A stretch of 64,000 nt of DNA from Clostridiales bacterium. Lineage in GTDB: Bacteria; Bacillota; Clostridia; Saccharofermentanales; Saccharofermentanaceae. The notes beneath the pieces are model-generated. The model did not search any database, had not been told where the DNA came from, and saw only the letters and a program-made list of their open reading frames with translations. The stretch's first letter is position 1, and each line of letters begins with the position of its first letter. The stretch lies in NCBI GenBank assembly GCA_017617525.1, contig JAFZWA010000003.1:1-64000 (forward strand), given 5' to 3'. Made by a program: the position numbers and the translations under genes. Positions 45,543-55,452 of this stretch are shown here, one piece after another.

Positions 45543-46829
45543 ATGAGCAACTATAAATTCGAAACACTTCAACTTCATGTAGGACAGGAAAACGCCGATC
45601 CGGCAACAGACGCAAGAGCGGTACCGATCTACGCTACTACATCTTATGTATTTAAGGACGCCGCACAGGCAGCAAACCGCTTCGGTCTTGCCGAGGGTGG
45701 TAACATCTACACAAGAATCATGAACCCGACATCCGATGTCCTCGAGCAGAGAATCGCGGCACTCGAGGGTGGCGCGGCAGCTCTGGCAGTTGCTTCCGGC
45801 GCGGCAGCGATCACATACTCCGTACAGAACATCGCGACAGCAGGTGACCACATCGTTTCTTCCGAGAACGTTTACGGTGGTACATACAATCTCTTTGAAC
45901 ACACTCTCGCTGAGCAGGGCATTTCCGTTACATTCGTAGATCCTTCCGATCCGGAGAACTTCAGAAAAGCGATCCGTCCGAACACGAAGCTTCTTTATTC
46001 CGAGACGATCGGTAATCCGAACTCTGACATCCTCGACATTGAGGCAGTTTCCGCGATCGCACACGAAAACGGAATCCCGCTGATCGTAGACAGCACTTTC
46101 GCGACACCTTATAATCTCCGTCCGATCGAGCACGGCGCAGACATCGTCGTTCACTCCGCAACGAAGTTTATCGGCGGTCACGGTACGGCAATGGGCGGAC
46201 TCATCATCGACGGCGGTAAGTTCGACTGGGCACAAAACGACAAGTTCCCGGGACTTAGTAAGCCGAACCCGTCTTACCACGGTGTCGTATTCACGGAAGC
46301 AGTAGGAAATCTCGCTTACATCATCAAGGCAAGAACGACACTCCTTCGTGATCAGGGCGCTTCGATCTCTCCTTTTAACTCCTTCCTGCTCCTGCAGGGT
46401 CTTGAGACACTGTCTCTCCGTGTAGAGCGTCATGTGGAGAACGCATTGAAGGTCGTTAAGTATCTGGAGAATCATCCGCTCGTTGAGAAGGTAAATCACC
46501 CGGCAGCAGCTTCCGCTTCCGATTCTCAAAAAGCACTTTATGCCCGTTACTTCCCGAAGGGCGCAGGCTCCATCTTCACCTTCGAACTGAAGGGAAATGC
46601 CGAGCAGGCAAAGAAGTTCACGGAAGACCTCGAGCTGTTCTCACTGCTGGCAAACGTTGCCGATGTTAAGTCTCTGGTCATCCATCCGGCATCTACGACT
46701 CACTCCCAGCTCTCCGAGGAAGAACTCCTTGACGCAGGCATCAAGCCGAACACGATCAGACTGTCGATCGGTACAGAACATATCGACGATATCATTGCAG
46801 ACCTTGATAGTGCTTTTGCAAAGGTATAA
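45543..46829 (+). CDS. metY: O-acetylhomoserine sulfhydrylase (OAH aminocarboxypropyltransferase)
   Basis: 428 residues, Cys/Met metabolism PLP family. FETLQLHVGQ, YATTSYVF, YTRIMNPT, ASGAAAITYS, TIGNPNSDILDI and VVHSATKFIGGHG (PLP Lys at about 208) match MetY over cystathionine synthases. It makes homocysteine from O-acetylhomoserine and sulfide, and may also use O-acetylserine. GAAAGGATAA precedes the ATG. It heads the sulfur operon with cysK 65 bp later, behind the palindromic promoter and the Cys leader ORF. Confidence 0.94.
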   Translation: MSNYKFETLQLHVGQENADPATDARAVPIYATTSYVFKDAAQAANRFGLAEGGNIYTRIMNPTSDVLEQRIAALEGGAAALAVASGAAAITYSVQNIATAGDHIVSSENVYGGTYNLFEHTLAEQGISVTFVDPSDPENFRKAIRPNTKLLYSETIGNPNSDILDIEAVSAIAHENGIPLIVDSTFATPYNLRPIEHGADIVVHSATKFIGGHGTAMGGLIIDGGKFDWAQNDKFPGLSKPNPSYHGVVFTEAVGNLAYIIKARTTLLRDQGASISPFNSFLLLQGLETLSLRVERHVENALKVVKYLENHPLVEKVNHPAAASASDSQKALYARYFPKGAGSIFTFELKGNAEQAKKFTEDLELFSLLANVADVKSLVIHPASTTHSQLSEEELLDAGIKPNTIRLSIGTEHIDDIIADLDSAFAKV

Positions 46830-46894
46830 TGTAAGAAAGAGAAAAGTGAAGATCTACCCGCGCCTCGCGGAAAACTTGAAAGAAGGTACATAAT

Positions 46895-47827
46895 ATGGCA
46901 AACATTTACACATCTGCAGATCAGCTCATCGGAAAGACACCGATCCTGGAACTGACACACTTAGAAAAATCCACAGGCGCTGTGGCTAAGGTTTTCGCAA
47001 AACTCGAATACTTCAATCCGGGCGGATCCGTCAAGGACCGTATCGCGAAAGCAATGCTCGATGACGCGGAGGCAAAGGGAATCCTCAAGCCGACAACAAC
47101 GATCATCGAACCGACATCCGGTAACACCGGTATCGGTCTCGCGGCAGTCGCAACGGCAAGAGGCTACAGATCCATCATTGTAATGCCTGACACGATGTCC
47201 GTTGAAAGAAGAAAGCTCATGAAGGCGTATGGCGCGGAGCTCGTTCTTTCCGAAGGCGCTAAGGGCATGAAGGGCGCGATTGCAAAAGCAGAAGAACTCC
47301 ATGCAGAGATCGCGGACAGCCTGATCCCGTCCCAGTTCACCAACCCGGCAAACCCGGCCGTTCATAAGGCAACCACAGGTCCGGAGATCTGGGAAGACCT
47401 CGACGGCAAAGTTGATATCTTCGTCGCAGGTGTCGGTACGGGCGGAACGATCACGGGTACAGGTGCTTTTCTCAAGGAAAAGAATCCGAACGTAAAGATC
47501 GTCGCGGTCGAGCCGAAGGATTCTCCGGTACTTTCCGAAGGTCACGCGGGTTCTCATAAGATCCAGGGCATCGGCGCAGGTTTCGTTCCGGAGACTCTTG
47601 ATACGAGCATCTATGACGAAGTATTCCCGGTAAGTAACGAAGACGCTTTCGATATCGGAAGAAAGATCGGAAGACAGGAAGGTGTTCTCGTAGGTATCTC
47701 TTCCGGCGCGGCCGCATTCGCCGCTCTTGAACTTGCGAAGCGTCCTGAGAACGCAGGAAAGAACATCGTTGTTCTTCTCCCGGATTCCGGTGACAGATAT
47801 CTTTCTACCGCTCTTTACGAAGAGTGA
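46895..47827 (+). CDS. cysK: Cysteine synthase (O-acetylserine sulfhydrylase)
   Basis: 310 residues, fold type II PLP enzyme. [22 protein letters not shown] with PLP Lys47, [11 protein letters not shown] (substrate loop), [12 protein letters not shown] (phosphate-binding) and [17 protein letters not shown] are all present. It makes cysteine from O-acetylserine and sulfide. GAAAGAAGG precedes the ATG. Together with metY it gives parallel sulfide entry into cysteine and homocysteine. A strong terminator follows. Confidence 0.96.
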   Translation: MANIYTSADQLIGKTPILELTHLEKSTGAVAKVFAKLEYFNPGGSVKDRIAKAMLDDAEAKGILKPTTTIIEPTSGNTGIGLAAVATARGYRSIIVMPDTMSVERRKLMKAYGAELVLSEGAKGMKGAIAKAEELHAEIADSLIPSQFTNPANPAVHKATTGPEIWEDLDGKVDIFVAGVGTGGTITGTGAFLKEKNPNVKIVAVEPKDSPVLSEGHAGSHKIQGIGAGFVPETLDTSIYDEVFPVSNEDAFDIGRKIGRQEGVLVGISSGAAAFAALELAKRPENAGKNIVVLLPDSGDRYLSTALYEE

Positions 47828-47851
47828 TCAAAAACCATCATGTGTCTTATC

Positions 47852-47885
47852 AAGATCCTCCCGAATCGGGGGGATCTTTTTTGTA
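47852..47885 (+). terminator. Terminator of metY-cysK
   Basis: AAGATCCTCCC-GAATC-GGGGGGATCTT followed by TTTTG. Confidence 0.92.
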
Positions 47886-47987
47886 AGATCCGGCTTTCTT
47901 TTTTGTTAAACATAGTGACAAGTATTCTGCTCTTTGATATTCTCGATTTGGGGGTGAAAACGAAACTAAGGAAGGTTGAGTTTGCAT

Positions 47988-50540
47988 ATGAAAAAATGGC
48001 AAAAAACACTGGCCGCGACGATCGCGGCGTCTACTGCTCTTTCCTGCTTCCTGGCGGGTTGCAAGAAGAGCGATTCTTCAAAAGACACGACTAAGAAAAC
48101 CGGAAAAACCACAAGTGTGAGCGAGACAGAGGAACCGACGGATACGGAGCCTTCTGAAACCCCGGATACGTCAGTCGATCTTTCCGATTTTCAGTTTACG
48201 GAAGATAACTATCCGGTACTCGATGGATCGACTTCCACGAAGCCGCTCGCGACGGCGGTCACTTCGATCATGCTCGGTATTCCGAGATCGGAAGCGGATA
48301 AGAAACTGGAATTCCATAAAACATCGCAATCCTTCAGATATCTGATGGACGGCAACGCGGATATGCTGATCTGCGCACAGCCGGCGGACTCGGTATTCGA
48401 ACTGATGGAAGAAGAGAATTTCGAATATGAGATGGAACCTTTTTCCGCGGAGGCACTGGTTTTTGTCGTAAATACAAGTAATCCCGTTGAGTCACTTACG
48501 ACCGAACAGATCCAGAAGATCTACACCGGTGAGATCACGAACTGGAAAGAAGTCGGCGGAGAAGATAAAGAGATCGTGGCGGTCCAGAGAAATAAGGAAG
48601 CCGGATCGCAGGTCATGATGGAAAAACTCGTCATGGGTGATCTGGAGATGATGGAAGCTCCGCAGGAACTCATGCCGGGTGATATGAGCGGGCTGATCCA
48701 GGTCGTAAAATCTTTCGATAATTCCGCGGGAGCGATCGGATATACCCCTTACTATTACGCGACGAACATGAAGATGGCGGACGGCCTTAAGATCATCAAG
48801 GTAGATGATGTAATGCCGGACAATGAAACGATCGCAAGCGGCGAGTATCCTTTCCGCACATCCTATTTTGTAGTCATTCCGAAAAGCACTCCGGACGACG
48901 CGCCTTCTCGCATCCTTTTCAACTGGATCTTAGGTGAAGACGGACAGAAACTTGTCGAGATGGAAGGCTATGTTCCGGCGGCATCTTCTTCGGTTCCGAA
49001 GAATACCGTTGAAGTTGTTGCGGATTGGACTGTATATCAGCCGGCAGAAGCCGCCGATTCCGTCTTTACCAGACTTAAGGATGAGGAGATCGCGGATTTT
49101 ATTCCTTCGTCGGATTACGGCAGGATATATCCGTTTACAGGATCTCTTAAAGAAGGCTACTGGTCCTGGAGCACAAAAAGAGGATTCTTTGATCAGAACG
49201 GAAGGATCATTTGTGATCCGGTCTACGACAGTATCGGGGCACTCAACTCGGACATGTATATCGTGTATCAGTATGTGGTAACTGATGATCAGTCTGAACA
49301 GGAGAAGTTTATCGGTGTGATCAGTTCTGATGGATCGCACTACACCGGAATGAAGTATTGTGATTATATCATCCATTCTGACGGCAGCATTTCGCTTGTT
49401 GAAAAAACATCGGATGGTATTAAGGTGTATCCATACGGCAGCGCGGATGGTTCTGTCGGATCACCACGATCCTATAAAATGACGACCGACGGTGTGAATA
49501 TTTTTACATTTTTGTCTCTTTACAAGATCATTGATGATAGATATCTCGTATTCTATGATGACGAGGGCTGTGATGTGACAGTATACGATGGAACCACCGG
49601 TAATAAGGTATCTTTCGGAGATAATATCGGTATCACGGAATGCTGCGGTGAGATTTTTGTGGGATACGACAATTCCGCGGATTTTTCCGGAACGAAGCTG
49701 TTTGATATTCACGGCAATGAGATCAAGAAACAAATTGATTATGTCACATCGTTGGATGATGATACGATCCTCTTCTATCTTCCGGATGGATCGGGATGGG
49801 AGATCGCCGATGCGAATGGAAACGAGATAAAGACACTCACTGACTTGAACCATGAGATCAAAGAGTTTCATAGGAAGCCTGATTGTTTTGTCGCGATGAA
49901 GAGTGACAGTGTTGAAATCTATGATCTTCATCTGAATCTCACGAAGACCGTTAAGCTGAAAGGTGCGTACAACTATTCGTTGGCGTCAGCCGAAAACGAG
50001 AACTACTTTTATCGCTTTTCCGATGCTTTCAAAACGGATCTGTATGCGTATCGCATATCCGACGGAAAAACATCGATCATCAATCTGAATACGGAAGAGT
50101 CCACTACCATCGACGGTGAGTATGGCGTCTGTGTTTTGCCGGATCGTCTCCTTTTGAGTACTTATAATTCCGGATACGAAAATGTGATGAAATGGCTTTT
50201 GCTGGACGCGAAAGACTACCACAAGATCACCGAGGGTGAAGGTGAAATCAATGTATACGAAGATATGAAAGACCATACATACTATATGGCCGTTGGTAAG
50301 GAATTCTGGTCGGATACTCTTTCTATCGTTGATATTGCGACGGGAGAAGTCGTATGGGAGAGCCTTCCGAACCCGAGATCGGATGTTTTGTTTGTTGATT
50401 CTATCTATGACGGAAAACTTCTCTACACGACGAATCATAACTACTCTTCGTATGAGGTCGCCTGCAGCAGCACGAATATGATCGATAAAGACGGAAATGT
50501 GATCTTCCTCTTTAACACGGTATATCTGCCGGGAGACTGA
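47988..50540 (+). CDS. Large lipoprotein: PstS-like binding domain plus repeat domain, copy A
   Basis: 850 residues. Signal peptide with lipobox FLAGC, KK, a Ser/Thr/Glu linker, then a periplasmic-binding-protein-like domain (~65-330) with PstS hallmarks: LDGSTSTKPLATAV, VNTSNPVESLTTEQIQKIYTGEITNWKEVGG and SAGAIGYTPYYY. The C-terminal ~500 residues have repeated short strands, including FFDQNGRIICDPVYDSIG, like WG-type beta-repeat domains. It should bind an anion or other ligand outside the cell. No permease is nearby. The ATG at 47988 fits the signal peptide; TTG 47976 is disfavoured. Paralogue of the next gene. Confidence 0.75.
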   Translation: MKKWQKTLAATIAASTALSCFLAGCKKSDSSKDTTKKTGKTTSVSETEEPTDTEPSETPDTSVDLSDFQFTEDNYPVLDGSTSTKPLATAVTSIMLGIPRSEADKKLEFHKTSQSFRYLMDGNADMLICAQPADSVFELMEEENFEYEMEPFSAEALVFVVNTSNPVESLTTEQIQKIYTGEITNWKEVGGEDKEIVAVQRNKEAGSQVMMEKLVMGDLEMMEAPQELMPGDMSGLIQVVKSFDNSAGAIGYTPYYYATNMKMADGLKIIKVDDVMPDNETIASGEYPFRTSYFVVIPKSTPDDAPSRILFNWILGEDGQKLVEMEGYVPAASSSVPKNTVEVVADWTVYQPAEAADSVFTRLKDEEIADFIPSSDYGRIYPFTGSLKEGYWSWSTKRGFFDQNGRIICDPVYDSIGALNSDMYIVYQYVVTDDQSEQEKFIGVISSDGSHYTGMKYCDYIIHSDGSISLVEKTSDGIKVYPYGSADGSVGSPRSYKMTTDGVNIFTFLSLYKIIDDRYLVFYDDEGCDVTVYDGTTGNKVSFGDNIGITECCGEIFVGYDNSADFSGTKLFDIHGNEIKKQIDYVTSLDDDTILFYLPDGSGWEIADANGNEIKTLTDLNHEIKEFHRKPDCFVAMKSDSVEIYDLHLNLTKTVKLKGAYNYSLASAENENYFYRFSDAFKTDLYAYRISDGKTSIINLNTEESTTIDGEYGVCVLPDRLLLSTYNSGYENVMKWLLLDAKDYHKITEGEGEINVYEDMKDHTYYMAVGKEFWSDTLSIVDIATGEVVWESLPNPRSDVLFVDSIYDGKLLYTTNHNYSSYEVACSSTNMIDKDGNVIFLFNTVYLPGD

Positions 50541-50612
50541 TCTTTTCGGTAATAAGACAAAGACGAGGGATATAATAGAGATAACTGAAGATACTTTTTA
50601 TGGAGGGTTGCT

Positions 50613-53099
50613 ATGAAAAGACGAATCGTATCTGTCATGTTGGTTTTGGGGATGCTCCTTTCTTTTTCGGGATGCAAGGATAAGGATGAGACAACAAAAC
50701 AAACGAAGGTGAAGAAGACCAAAACCACTTCCGTTTCCGAAACAGAAGAACCGGAAACCGAGCCGTCGGCTACCGAAACGGATGATCCGAAGCCGGACGG
50801 GTTCGAGTTTACGGAGTCGAATTTTCCGTATATCTTCTGCTCTGATGAGATGAAGCAGCTCGGAATCGCGCTTTCTTCTTCTTTGCTGGGGATGTCGGAG
50901 AAGGATGCAGGTATTTATTTTCTGGATACGCTTTTGGAAAAAGCGGATGCTCCTTATTCTGTAGAAGCCGTCAAATTCGGTTTCTGCACTCCGATACTAA
51001 AAAATCGGCTTGAGGAGAACGATATCCAATATGAAGAGAAAGTGATCGCGCAGGACGCGATAACGATGATCGTCAGTAAATCAAATCCGGTCGATTCGCT
51101 TACGTCAGAACAGGTCAAGAAGATCTACCTGGGCGAGATCACGAACTGGAAAGAAGTCGGAGGAAATGATGAGCCGATCGTTCCTTTCGCAAATGTGAAT
51201 TATTCAACGGCTACCGAGCTGTTTGAAGATATCGTTTTGGGACAAAACATCCCGGATAAAACGAATGTTCCGACGATCGAGGCCGGAGGAGATGATTATT
51301 CGACATTAACGCTTAACCGTATATACGATAATACTTCAGGAGCGATTACTTTTGTCCAGTACTTCTACGCGCAGGAATGTTATTTTTCTGACAAAGTCAA
51401 GATCCTGAAGATTGACGATGTTGAACCTTCTTCCGACACGATCAAATCTGGCAGCTATCCTTTTATCTTTGATCTGTATGCGCTGGTGTCCGACGCATTA
51501 AGATCGGATTCTCCTGAAAAAGTGCTTTATGATTTTTTGACGACAGAGGACGGCAAAAAGGTGATCGAAAAAGCAGGATATGTACCGGCGGGAGATACTA
51601 CTGCTTCCGCGACAGATGTGACCTTTGATCTCGATGCTTATGTGCCGGGCGAAAAGCCGGAAGAAGTTTATACACGCGCTTCGGATGAACCGATCATGGA
51701 TTTTGTTCCCGGCGATTACGGCGCGATCTTCCCGTTCATGGGGGCTTATCAATACGGAATCGGCGGATGCCACCAGTATCTGTACGGATTTGTTGACGCG
51801 CAGGGAAAGATCATCTGTGATCCGATCTTCAGCTACATCGAGCGTATGGGCGACGGAATGTACAAGGTCTGGAGAAACGACAAGAAGCCGGAAGGACAGG
51901 TCGGTATCATCAGCCAGAACGGAGCTTCCTTTACGGATGCGATCTATGACCGCTTTTTTATCATCGACGGTGTGTACACTTTCGCAAACATCGAAAAGAA
52001 CGGCATGCAGATCTTTATCTTTGATGAGAGCAACGGAAAAGTCATCGAGGGACCTTTCCTTAAGATGAACGATACGAGTGCCTTGTACTGTTTCAGTACC
52101 ATAATCAATGACAGATATATCATTTGCGAGAATGAAGTTGATGAAGAGTATTTTGTCTTCGACGGATATACCGGTGAGGACATCTATAAGAAACTTTTTG
52201 GTGACCAGAGACCGTGGAAGTTCGGACACATGTTTGAAATTTATAAGGATGATATGAGTACTGTCGATAAAGTCATCGATATTGAAGGAAACGTGCTTTT
52301 CTCGGATCCGGACTGTGGGCTGCGCTATGTCTCTAATGAAATATTCGCTTATGGTTCTCCCGAAAGTGACGAATGGAAGATCCTTAACAAAGACGGAAAA
52401 GTGCTGGCCACGATCGATAATACGGCTCATGATATTACCGGTTTTTCGGCTTCTGATGATTATGTCTTAGTTATTCACACGGATATTGTATATGTCTATG
52501 ATGCGAACATGGAACTTCTGGCATTAATCGATATCCCCAATAACACATATGCATATGCGCTGGAAAGACCCTGGGACTATTACGCGAAACCGATCGGAAC
52601 GGGAAAGACCGACCCGATCATCGCTTCGTCTGACGGGCAGAATATGAAACTCATCAACCTGACGACAACGAAGTCAGTAGTATGTCCTACTTCCGACTAT
52701 ACGAACTGGTACCAGATGCCGGGTGTGGTCATAAAAAGAGACGGAGATGAGTGGATGATCCTCGACTCTTCGGATTTTCACGTGATCGCGGATGGAACCG
52801 GATTTACGGAATTCTTCGTGGATAATGTCACACAGAAATACTATATGACGATCCGAAATTCCATTCTCAACAGTTCTTTGCAGATCATCGATGTGGCGAC
52901 GGGTGAGACTGTTCTTGAAGATCTTCCGAATCCGCTAAATGAAAGAATGGAGATCCGGAGCATCAATGACGGAAAGATCTATTACGAAACGCAGTATCCG
53001 AATGATCAACTCTTCGGCACACCGAGAGGCTACACGATCGTAGACATGAAGGGAAATGTAGTGTTCCGTTATAACGGACTTGCGTTTATGTACGATTAA
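50613..53099 (+). CDS. Large lipoprotein: PstS-like binding domain plus repeat domain, copy B
   Basis: 828 residues, paralogue of the gene at 47988. Lipobox LSFSGC, linker with the same TTSVSETEEPE motif, PstS-like domain (~55-320: SNPVDSLTSEQVKKIYLGEITNWKEVGG, TSGAITFVQYFYA) and a WG-like repeat domain (GFVDAQGKIICDPIFSYIE). The ligand-contact start of copy A (DGSTSTKP) is replaced by FPYIFCSDEMKQ, so this copy may have lost phosphate-type binding. GGAGGG precedes the ATG, 72 bp after copy A. A terminator follows. Function unknown. Confidence 0.75.
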   Translation: MKRRIVSVMLVLGMLLSFSGCKDKDETTKQTKVKKTKTTSVSETEEPETEPSATETDDPKPDGFEFTESNFPYIFCSDEMKQLGIALSSSLLGMSEKDAGIYFLDTLLEKADAPYSVEAVKFGFCTPILKNRLEENDIQYEEKVIAQDAITMIVSKSNPVDSLTSEQVKKIYLGEITNWKEVGGNDEPIVPFANVNYSTATELFEDIVLGQNIPDKTNVPTIEAGGDDYSTLTLNRIYDNTSGAITFVQYFYAQECYFSDKVKILKIDDVEPSSDTIKSGSYPFIFDLYALVSDALRSDSPEKVLYDFLTTEDGKKVIEKAGYVPAGDTTASATDVTFDLDAYVPGEKPEEVYTRASDEPIMDFVPGDYGAIFPFMGAYQYGIGGCHQYLYGFVDAQGKIICDPIFSYIERMGDGMYKVWRNDKKPEGQVGIISQNGASFTDAIYDRFFIIDGVYTFANIEKNGMQIFIFDESNGKVIEGPFLKMNDTSALYCFSTIINDRYIICENEVDEEYFVFDGYTGEDIYKKLFGDQRPWKFGHMFEIYKDDMSTVDKVIDIEGNVLFSDPDCGLRYVSNEIFAYGSPESDEWKILNKDGKVLATIDNTAHDITGFSASDDYVLVIHTDIVYVYDANMELLALIDIPNNTYAYALERPWDYYAKPIGTGKTDPIIASSDGQNMKLINLTTTKSVVCPTSDYTNWYQMPGVVIKRDGDEWMILDSSDFHVIADGTGFTEFFVDNVTQKYYMTIRNSILNSSLQIIDVATGETVLEDLPNPLNERMEIRSINDGKIYYETQYPNDQLFGTPRGYTIVDMKGNVVFRYNGLAFMYD

Positions 53100-53149
53100 C
53101 GGCACTTCCCGGTCGGAGAGCTTTCCGAGAAAGCCTAAGTGAGAAAGAC

Positions 53150-53181
53150 AGGCGGTTTTCTAAACGAAAACCGCCTTTTTA
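53150..53181 (+). terminator. Intrinsic terminator
   Basis: AGGCGGTTTTC-TAAAC-GAAAACCGCCT then TTTTATTT. Confidence 0.92.
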
Positions 53182-53308
53182 TTTGCAAGTACTTTTTTTC
53201 GGTTCTTTCATGTGAGAAAATGAGCCACAGTCAGAATTGCTAATGTGGTTAGGTATGTTCAGAGGCAGGACTGACGTGCAGACAGCAAGAAGAAGGAGCC
53301 GTACAAAG

Positions 53309-54166
53309 ATGTCGGAGCAGAAGTTGAAGATCGCATATAGTGGAATTGAAGGTTCTTTTGCCGCGATGGCGGTAGGAGGGATCTTTCCGGAGGCGGAGAA
53401 GATCTCCTGCAGGACGTTCCGCGAAGCTTACGATGCTGTCGGAAACGGTCTTGCCGAGGCGGCTGTTCTTCCGATCGAAAACAGCTATGCCGGAGAAGTC
53501 GGACAGGTCAGCGACCTGATGTTCAGCGGCAGCCTTCAGGTAATCGGCGTTTATGAGCTGTCGATCTCCCAGTGCCTTCTCGGTGTCGAAGGAAGCTCGG
53601 TCGAGTCCATTAAGACCGTCATTTCCCATCCGCAGGCACTAGAACAGTGCGGCGAATATATCGCTCACCATGGTTTTGAAAGCATCCCGTACGAGAATAC
53701 GGCAAGAGCCGCAAAGGAAGTATCCGATCGAAAAGATGTTGCTGTCGGAGCGATCGCAAGTTCCGAGACGGCGAAGCTTTACGGCCTTTCGATCCTTCAG
53801 TACGACATCAACGAAAGCTCGCAGAACGTGACGAGATTTGCCGTCTTTACCAGACGCGACAGCTCAAATGAGGCTACGGAGAAAGCCAAGCAGACTCCGA
53901 AGAATACCATTATGATCTTTACGATCCGAGACTTTGCAGGCGCTCTTGCCCGCGCGATCTCGATCATCGGAAAACATAACTACAACATGCGTGTCATCCG
54001 AAGCCGTCCGGTTAAGGAGTTTAACTGGCAGTACTACTTCTATACGGAGATCGAGGGAGTCCTTGATTCCGAAGAAGGCTGGAGAATGCTCGAGCAGCTT
54101 AAGACCGCATGCGAGAAGATCAAAGTCATCGGTACATATACGCCGGATGAAAGAATCGGCAAGTGA
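53309..54166 (+). CDS. pheA: Prephenate dehydratase
   Basis: 286 residues. The catalytic domain has YSGIEGSFAAMA, LPIENSYAGEVGQVSDLM, VISHPQALEQC and the catalytic Thr in QNVTRFAVF; a C-terminal ACT domain follows (MIFTIRDFAGALARAISIIGKHNYNM, in family order) for phenylalanine feedback. There is no chorismate mutase domain. It makes phenylpyruvate for phenylalanine. AAGGAG precedes the ATG at 53309. aroF follows 19 bp later, so the first and a late step of aromatic synthesis are co-transcribed. Confidence 0.94.
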   Translation: MSEQKLKIAYSGIEGSFAAMAVGGIFPEAEKISCRTFREAYDAVGNGLAEAAVLPIENSYAGEVGQVSDLMFSGSLQVIGVYELSISQCLLGVEGSSVESIKTVISHPQALEQCGEYIAHHGFESIPYENTARAAKEVSDRKDVAVGAIASSETAKLYGLSILQYDINESSQNVTRFAVFTRRDSSNEATEKAKQTPKNTIMIFTIRDFAGALARAISIIGKHNYNMRVIRSRPVKEFNWQYYFYTEIEGVLDSEEGWRMLEQLKTACEKIKVIGTYTPDERIGK

Positions 54167-54185
54167 CAGAAGAAGGAGAAACTGA

Positions 54186-55217
54186 ATGAACGCGGAATAT
54201 GTGAAAAAACTGGCGCTTCCGGAGGAGGTCAAGGAGATCTATCCCGTTACGGCCGAGATGGAACAGGCAGTCATCAATACAAAGAGAGAAGTAGAGAGAG
54301 TCATCGAAGGCTTTTCCGATAAGCTCGTGCTCATCATCGGACCATGTTCCGCGGATAACGAAGATTCTGTTGTTGACTATATTTCACGCCTTCGTCCTTT
54401 GCAGGAAAAGGTGCAGGACAAGATCATCATCGTGCCGCGTATCTACACAAATAAGCCGAGAACAACGGGTGAAGGATATAAGGGCATGCTCCATCAGCCG
54501 AATCCGAATGAGAGATCGGACCTTTTCAAGGGGATCCTGGCGACTCGCCACCTTCACATGAGAGCGATCGCCGAGACAGGTTTTGCCTGCGCCGACGAGA
54601 TGCTCTATCCGGAAAACTACGCGTATCTTGATGACCTTCTGGCCTATGTTGCCGTAGGCGCGAGATCCGTAGAAGATCAGCAGCACAGACTGACGGCCAG
54701 CGCGATCGCGTCCCCGGTCGGTATGAAGAACCCGACATCCGGCGACTACGCCGTAATGCTCAACGCGATCCTCGCGGCATCTCACCCGCATACCTTTATC
54801 TATCGAGGATGGGAGATCGAATCAAAGGGTAATCCGCACGCGCACGCGATCCTTCGCGGCTACACGAATAAGCATGGTGAGGCACAGCCGAACTACCACT
54901 TCGAGGATCTGATCCGCTTGAGTGAGCAGTACGAGGAAAGAAATCTCCCGAATCCGGCGGTCATCATCGACACGAACCACGCAAACTCCGGTAAGAATCC
55001 GTTCGCGCAGCCGCGTATCATCAAGGAAGTCTTAAACTCCATGAAGCTTTCCCCGGAGGTAAGAAACCTCGTGAAGGGATTTATGGTCGAGAGCTATATC
55101 GAGGACGGCTGCCAGAAAGTCGGCGGCGGTGTATACGGTAAGTCCATCACCGATCCGTGCCTGGGCTGGGAAAAGACCGAAAAGCTCGTATACGATATCG
55201 CGGAGATCATGAACTGA
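54186..55217 (+). CDS. aroF: 3-deoxy-7-phosphoheptulonate (DAHP) synthase, type I
   Basis: 343 residues. LVLIIGPCSADN, VPRIYTNKPRTTGEGYKG, GVGARSVEDQQHR-like AVGARSVEDQQHR, SSPVGMKNPTSGD-like ASPVGMKNPTSG and IDTNHANSGKNP are those of the AroF/G/H branch, with N-terminal residues able to form a feedback site. It joins PEP and erythrose 4-phosphate, the entry to the shikimate pathway. AGAAGGAG precedes the ATG. Which amino acid inhibits it cannot be told; the symbol is by family. Confidence 0.93.
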   Translation: MNAEYVKKLALPEEVKEIYPVTAEMEQAVINTKREVERVIEGFSDKLVLIIGPCSADNEDSVVDYISRLRPLQEKVQDKIIIVPRIYTNKPRTTGEGYKGMLHQPNPNERSDLFKGILATRHLHMRAIAETGFACADEMLYPENYAYLDDLLAYVAVGARSVEDQQHRLTASAIASPVGMKNPTSGDYAVMLNAILAASHPHTFIYRGWEIESKGNPHAHAILRGYTNKHGEAQPNYHFEDLIRLSEQYEERNLPNPAVIIDTNHANSGKNPFAQPRIIKEVLNSMKLSPEVRNLVKGFMVESYIEDGCQKVGGGVYGKSITDPCLGWEKTEKLVYDIAEIMN

Positions 55218-55225
55218 AAAAATCA

Positions 55226-55269
55226 GCACTCTGAATAGAAACATTGTTTCTGCCAGAGTGTTTTCTTTT
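55226..55269 (+). terminator. Terminator of pheA-aroF
   Basis: CACTCTG/CAGAGTG outer stem, AGAAAC/GTTTCT inner stem, then TTTTCTTTT. Confidence 0.85.
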
Positions 55270-55286
55270 GAGATGAATATACCCGA

Positions 55287-55315
55287 TTGACATATACACG
55301 CAACGCGTGTATAAT
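55287..55315 (+). promoter_or_regulatory. Promoter and operator of the decayed higBA locus
   Basis: TTGACA (55287-55292), 17-bp spacer, TATAAT (55310-55315), a consensus promoter. The spacer is a palindrome: TATACACG (55293-55300), 5-base centre, CGTGTATA (55306-55313), fitting a HigA-type operator. Confidence 0.8.
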
Positions 55316-55328
55316 TCAAACATGATAA

Positions 55329-55424
55329 GGACAATACAGTATCCGAATAAACCAGCAATATCGGATCTGTTTTGTGGTCAAAGATAACAACTATTACGAT
55401 GTTGAAATTGTTGATTATCATTAA
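55329..55424 (+). pseudogene. higB: HigB toxin remnant (C-terminal 31 codons)
   Basis: The frame reading GQYSIRINQQYRICF then a YYDVEIVDYH ending matches the C-terminus of HigB/RelE-type toxins. The N-terminal two thirds are missing: the promoter is followed almost directly by this 3' end, as if an internal deletion removed the start and most of the gene. It has no start codon in frame after the TAA at 55326. The toxin is therefore presumed dead. higA follows after 28 bp. Confidence 0.75.
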
Positions 55425-55452
55425 TTGAGTTAATTGAAAAGGAGAATTGAAG

